In this document: positions 60,109 to 64,000 of the stretch, piece by piece
Layout: every line of letters begins with the position of its first letter
Numbering within the stretch: the first letter of the stretch is position 1
From: Diospyros lotus
Taxonomy: Eukaryota; Streptophyta; Magnoliopsida; Ericales; Ebenaceae
Length of the DNA: 64,000 nucleotides
Direction of reading: 5' to 3'
NCBI RefSeq assembly: GCF_014633365.1
Contig: NC_068346.1
Span: 11,987,030-12,051,029 of the forward strand
The notes under the pieces: model-generated
What the model was told of the DNA's origin: nothing
Databases searched by the model: none
Seen by the model: the letters and a program-made list of their open reading frames with translations, nothing else
Made by a program: the position numbers and the translations under genes

Positions 60109-61742
60109 AGCGGCGTTTGACTTCGGCGCCAGTACTGACGATACCCAGGTGTGGTGAGTTATTTACTGTTTACAGTGATGCCTCGTATGCAGGATTGGGA
60201 TGTGTTTTGATGCAGGACGGCCGAGTGAATGCTTATGCATCCAGACAGTTGAAGAGGCATGAAGAGAATTATCCCACACATGATCTGGAGTTGGCGGCTG
60301 TCGTGTTTGCCTTGAAAATTTGGAGGCATTATCTTTATGGTGAGAGAGTCCAGATATATACAGATCACAAGAGTCTCAAGTATTTATTTTCTCAAAAGGA
60401 ACTTAATATGAGACAACGACGTTGGTTGGAGCTGCTTAAGGACTATGATTGCGAGATCCTCTATCACCCAGGTAAAGCCAATGTGGTAGCAGATGCACTG
60501 AGTCGCCGTGGAGCATCAGTTGCAGCTATGATGGTGCAGGAGTGGTTCTTACTGGAGCAGATGAGCGATCTTACTATCTCTGTGGCACCAGACAATCCTA
60601 CACTTTATTGCGCTGCCATGAGTATCCATTCGGATCTAGAGGGTCAGATTCGCGATCGACAGCGACAGGATGTGGAGCTTGGCGAGATTATGGCTGATAT
60701 GGAGAGATTTGGGTCATTGGGGTACAGTCAGAGGGACGATGGTTTGCTATTGTTTCGTGGACGGATATGTGTGCCGAGGGACAGTGATATCAGGCAGAGG
60801 ATCCTAGAGGAAGCTCATCGTTCTCCCTATACTATCCATCCTGGAGCGACGAAGATGTACCAAGGCTTACGACGTCAGTATTGGTGGAGCGGCATGAAGA
60901 GGAGCGTAGCAGAATTTGTATCGCGATGTTTAGTGTGCCAGCAGGTTAAGGCTGAGCACCAGAGGCCTGCAGGATTGTTACGACCTTTATCTGTGCCGGA
61001 GTGGAAGTGGGAACGCATAGCTATGGATTTTGTCTCAGGATTGCCACGATCCAGCCGGGGGTATGATTCGATATGGGTGATTATCGATCGGTTGACTAAA
61101 TCAGCGCACTTCTTACCTGTCAAGAAGACCTATCCTATTCATCGACTGGCCAAGCTATACATTGATGAGGTGGTGAGACTGCATGGAGTCCCAGCTAGTA
61201 TTGTGTCAGACAGGGATCCTCGGTTTACCTCACGATTTTGGGAGGCGTTGCAGAGTGCTATGGGGACCCAGCTGACTTTCAGTACAGCCTTCCATCCTCA
61301 GACTGACGGGCAGTCGGAGCGGACCATTCGGACTTTGGAGGATATGCTTCGCGCCTGTGTACTAGATTTTCATGGGAGCTGGGATGACCATTTGTCGTTG
61401 GTGGAGTTTGCTTACAATAATAGCTTCCAGGCCAGCATTGGGATGGCACCATTTGAGGCATTATATGGGCGGCCGTGTAGGTCACCGCTTTGCTGGACCG
61501 AGACTGGGGAGCGAGCGTTACTTGGACCGGAGTTGGTGGAGCAGACGACAGAAAAGATCCAGTTGATTCGGGCTAGGATGAAGGCAGCTCAGGATCGTCA
61601 GAAGAGTTATGCTGATAGACGACGCCGAGATTTGGAGTTTGATGTGGGTGATCATGTTTTCCTTCGAGTTATGCCGATGAGGGGTGTTCGACGCTTCGGA
61701 GTATCTGGCAAGTTGAGTCCTCGCTATGTGGGACCGTTCTAG
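60072..61742 (+). pseudogene. Ty3/gypsy RNase H and integrase
   Basis: After the deletion join, coding resumes in another frame with [13 protein letters not shown]. RNase H follows (Y-S-D-A-S near the start, [12 protein letters not shown]), then [15 protein letters not shown]. Integrase has the HHCC zinc finger ([10 protein letters not shown] ... C-L-V-C) and the D,D,E core: [11 protein letters not shown] and Q-S-E-R-T. The nearest ATG is 60051, but it is not a natural start because this is mid-polyprotein. The frame ends at a TAG (61740-61742) where relatives continue G-P-F-x-I-L-E-R-V-G. Integrase would insert the cDNA copy in the nucleus; here it could be made only by frameshift or readthrough. 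Confidence 0.93.
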
Positions 61743-61745
61743 ATA

Positions 61746-62063
61746 TTGGAGCGAGTCGGATCGTTGGCATACCGGTTAGCTTTACCCCCTCAGTTAGCCC
61801 ATGTACATGATGTCTTTCATGTTTCTATGCTCCGCAAGTACGTGGCAGATCCCGGGCATGTCATTGATTATTATCCGCTCGTGGTGCAAGAGGACGCGTC
61901 GTACATCGAGTTGCCTACCAGTATCGTGGATCGAAAAGAAAAAGTGCTCCGTAGTCGCACGATTCCCTATGTGAAGGTCCAGTGGCAGCGGCATACCCCA
62001 GAGGAGGCTACGTGGGAGCTAGAGGAGGATATGATACGACTTCATCCTCAGTTGTTTGCCTAG
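61746..62063 (+). pseudogene. Integrase C-terminus with chromodomain-like tail
   Basis: In the same frame as the RNase H-integrase segment and separated from it only by one TAG codon. It reads V-G-S-L-A-Y-R-L-A-L-P-P, H-D-V-F-H-V-S-M-L-R-K-Y, then a chromodomain-like block (D-R-K-E-K-V-L-R-S, V-K-V-Q-W and E-E-A-T-W-E-L-E-E-D-M) and a stop at 62061. In chromoviruses this tail steers integration toward marked heterochromatin. The wording fits the Tekay/Del group. Without the nonsense codon it would be the polyprotein C-terminus. Confidence 0.88.
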
Positions 62064-62090
62064 CCAGGTACGAATTTCGGGGACGAAATT

Positions 62091-62109
62091 CTTTTAAGGG
62101 GGAGAGGAT
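62091..62109 (+). other. Polypurine tract of young gypsy element
   Basis: TTTTAAGGGGGAGAGGATT ends one base before the 3' LTR, preceded by GGGGACGAAATTC. Confidence 0.88.
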
Positions 62110-62110
62110 T

Positions 62111-64000
62111 TGTAACGCCCCGTAAATGCCAATTTAATTTAATTTTGGGGTAATTTAAATTAAAGGAAATATTAAAATAATTTGTTGTGATTTAATAAAA
62201 TTTACTTATGTGATTTTAAGGAAATAAGAAATTAAAATAATTAATTAATTTGTTTTAGGAATTTCTGGAATTATAGGAAAATTAAAAGAAATTCAATAAT
62301 GGGATTTTCAGAAATTTCGGGAGTTAATGTAATTAATTAAGTGGGCGTTAGTGCAATTAATGGAAGTTTAGGGGTGCTGGCGTGAATCGCGGAAGAGGCC
62401 AAAAGTCACATTAAATATAACTTAAAACATATATAGGTTAGATGCGAGCGTGGGCGCGGGCGGTTCGCGCGCGAGGCGGCCAGGCAGCGGATGAGGGATC
62501 GAATCGCGGGGGCTGCGCGCGAGGAGGGGAAATTTTGGCTGATTTAATTCAGCCATAGGCGTCAAAACGACGTCGTTTCGTCAATGGCGGTGGCTCCCAG
62601 TGGCTGGCCCGCGCGCTGCCACGTGGCCGCGCCTCAGCCGCTCGTTTTTGGCCGATTTAAGCCCGATTTCGGGCGTTCTTTTTGCATGCGAACAGTAAGG
62701 AATTACAGAAAAGAGCAGCAGCGTGCGCGAGAGAAATTTCTGAGATTTTGGGGCTTCAAAAATTGGATTAAACTCCGTTTAATCCATGATTTAATTATCC
62801 AGGTATGTAGAGCAGTTAGTAATTAATATTCTGTACGGTCAGAATTTCGTTTTGCGTCCAATTTTATTAATTTTGGCAAATAATTGGGATATTGCAGTTT
62901 GTATAATTTTTACTACTTTTGGACCCAACGAGCCTAAGGATATCTCTGATAAGGCAAGTTCTTCTTACCTATCTCGTCGTTTCTTTCGTTGGCGATTTAT
63001 TGGGCCTCCCTTCGTTTGTTTCGGCCATTAATTAATTATGAAGTTTTTAAACGGTTAGTTTAAGATTTAATTTATTAAATGGATCTCGTGGGTTTTATTC
63101 GTTGGTTGCCTGCGGGGGTTTGTGCCACCCCCCCTGCCTGTTGGGAATGATGCCGTACTCACCCGGGGCTAGGTTCTTAGCGGTTCGGGTATTAATTGGA
63201 TTTTTGGTCATTTTCTGGCTGGAGCGGTTGTGCAGTGGGGGCTAGGATCGATGGTTCGGTGACGGAGTGACTGTCGTACGGACTACCTTAGGCCGCCGGC
63301 GAGTCTCTCCTACCCACTGACCGTTGACCGGTGCCAGGCACTGCTAACTTGCTTAGCCGTTATGTGATTATAGCATGCCTGCTTATATTTTATTCTCGTT
63401 GCATGGCTTGATGTGCACATGGGTACGGGCTGCATGTTGGGATTAACATGATTTGGTTATGCTTGGTCACGGGCATTTTAGCTTGATTATGATGCATCCA
63501 GCACGGGCATATGCATCGTGTGTGGCTTACTATATGGGCGGAGCATGGCCTGATGCTTGGATGTATGGGCGCCTGGTATCACGTTGATGCTCACTACGCC
63601 ATTGCATTTTATGTGCATTGCATGGCTACTGATAGTATTTAGTTCTCGGACGGGAGTACCGTTCCGAGGGAGCCTATGGCTCGGTTGTCGGGAGTACCGA
63701 CGTGGATACGGGTGACGGGAGTACCGCCCCGGGACAGTGCGCGCAGGTTTGTTGAGGATATTGTTGCCTTCCAGGGCAGCGGCAGGTTGGTATGGGACTT
63801 GGGTGCCAGGTGTCTTGTGTGGGCCCCAAGGACCGGTATGTGCTTTCACTATACTGCACTGTTGTGTTGTAGCGTCTCATGACTTGTGTGTACTTGTGGG
63901 GCTGTGTTTGGGATGGTCTCTTCTTTTATTTATAGCCTTTCATTTCTTATAAACTTGCTGAGTCTTGCGACTCACCTTGCTTTCCATCATTCCAGGTAAG
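62111..64000 (+). repeat. 3' LTR of young gypsy element (incomplete)
   Basis: First 1890 bp of the LTR, in exact register with 55662-57551. The last 371 bp and the right target duplication lie outside the window. Confidence 0.95.

Larger units (their letters stand above)
55662..64000 (+). mobile_element. Young Ty3/gypsy chromovirus (Tekay/Del-like), RT-deleted, truncated by window end
   Basis: 5' LTR 55662-57922, primer site 57927-57938, gag-protease-RT start, RNase H-integrase, chromodomain-like tail, polypurine tract, and 3' LTR from 62111 cut by the window edge. The two LTRs stay in register (offset 6449) over 1.89 kb, and I noticed one difference (G at 55694, T at 62143). The left flank is GTTTT; the right flank is outside. 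The reverse-transcriptase core is missing and the frame shifts at the join. It sits in the RT region of a copia element. Confidence 0.95.

Overview
This is nuclear DNA of a flowering plant, probably a eudicot with a large repeat-rich genome. The evidence is a spliced cytosolic ribosomal protein gene, plant-type CACTA, hAT and PIF/Harbinger elements, Ty1/copia and Ty3/gypsy chromovirus retroelements with initiator-tRNA-Met primer sites, and two LOB-domain (plant-specific) pseudogenes. I cannot name the species. Only one host gene looks intact: the four-exon RPS27 (eS27) gene at 28826-29427. Nearly everything else is transposable-element sequence in deep nests.

Nest A (1-26294). The oldest layer is a minus-strand Ty1/copia element. 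Its 5' LTR is at about 25607-26294, its primer site at 25593-25604, and its gag runs leftward with the protease start at the window edge. Gag is cut three times: by a complete 9.8-kb LTR retrotransposon (15667-25426, TSD CTTAG), by a 531-bp MITE (14830-15360, TTA duplication), and by a 14.5-kb CACTA transposon (183-14686, TSD ACT) that sits inside the gag zinc knuckle. The CACTA element carries a broken transposase gene, three solo LTRs (673-3525, 7454-10153, 10627-13426), a gypsy fragment and an LBD29-like LOB-domain pseudogene between 147-bp direct repeats. The 9.8-kb retrotransposon carries a second, antisense LOB-domain pseudogene.

Gene island (26295-33870). AT-rich spacer, a second copy of the MITE, RPS27 with a TATA box and telo-box, a local tandem duplication and microsatellites.

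Middle (33870-50453). A TIR element, a tRNA-derived SINE with a 13-bp TSD, a SIRE-like solo LTR, a minus-strand non-autonomous LTR element (36644-44313) holding two nested solo LTRs, a decayed copia with a 235-bp hAT-type MITE inside it, and a PIF/Harbinger-like element.

Nest B (50454-64000). LTR debris, then a decayed plus-strand Ty1/copia (about 53080-55661), cut in its reverse-transcriptase region by a very young Ty3/gypsy chromovirus (55662 to beyond the window end). The visible parts of the gypsy LTRs are almost identical, yet the element has lost the catalytic core of its reverse transcriptase and has a stop before the chromodomain-like tail. It is either a recently trans-mobilised defective element or a freshly damaged one.

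The elements do not form a pathway. Their interest lies in relative dating, repeated capture of LOB-domain sequence, and LTR modules shared between families.
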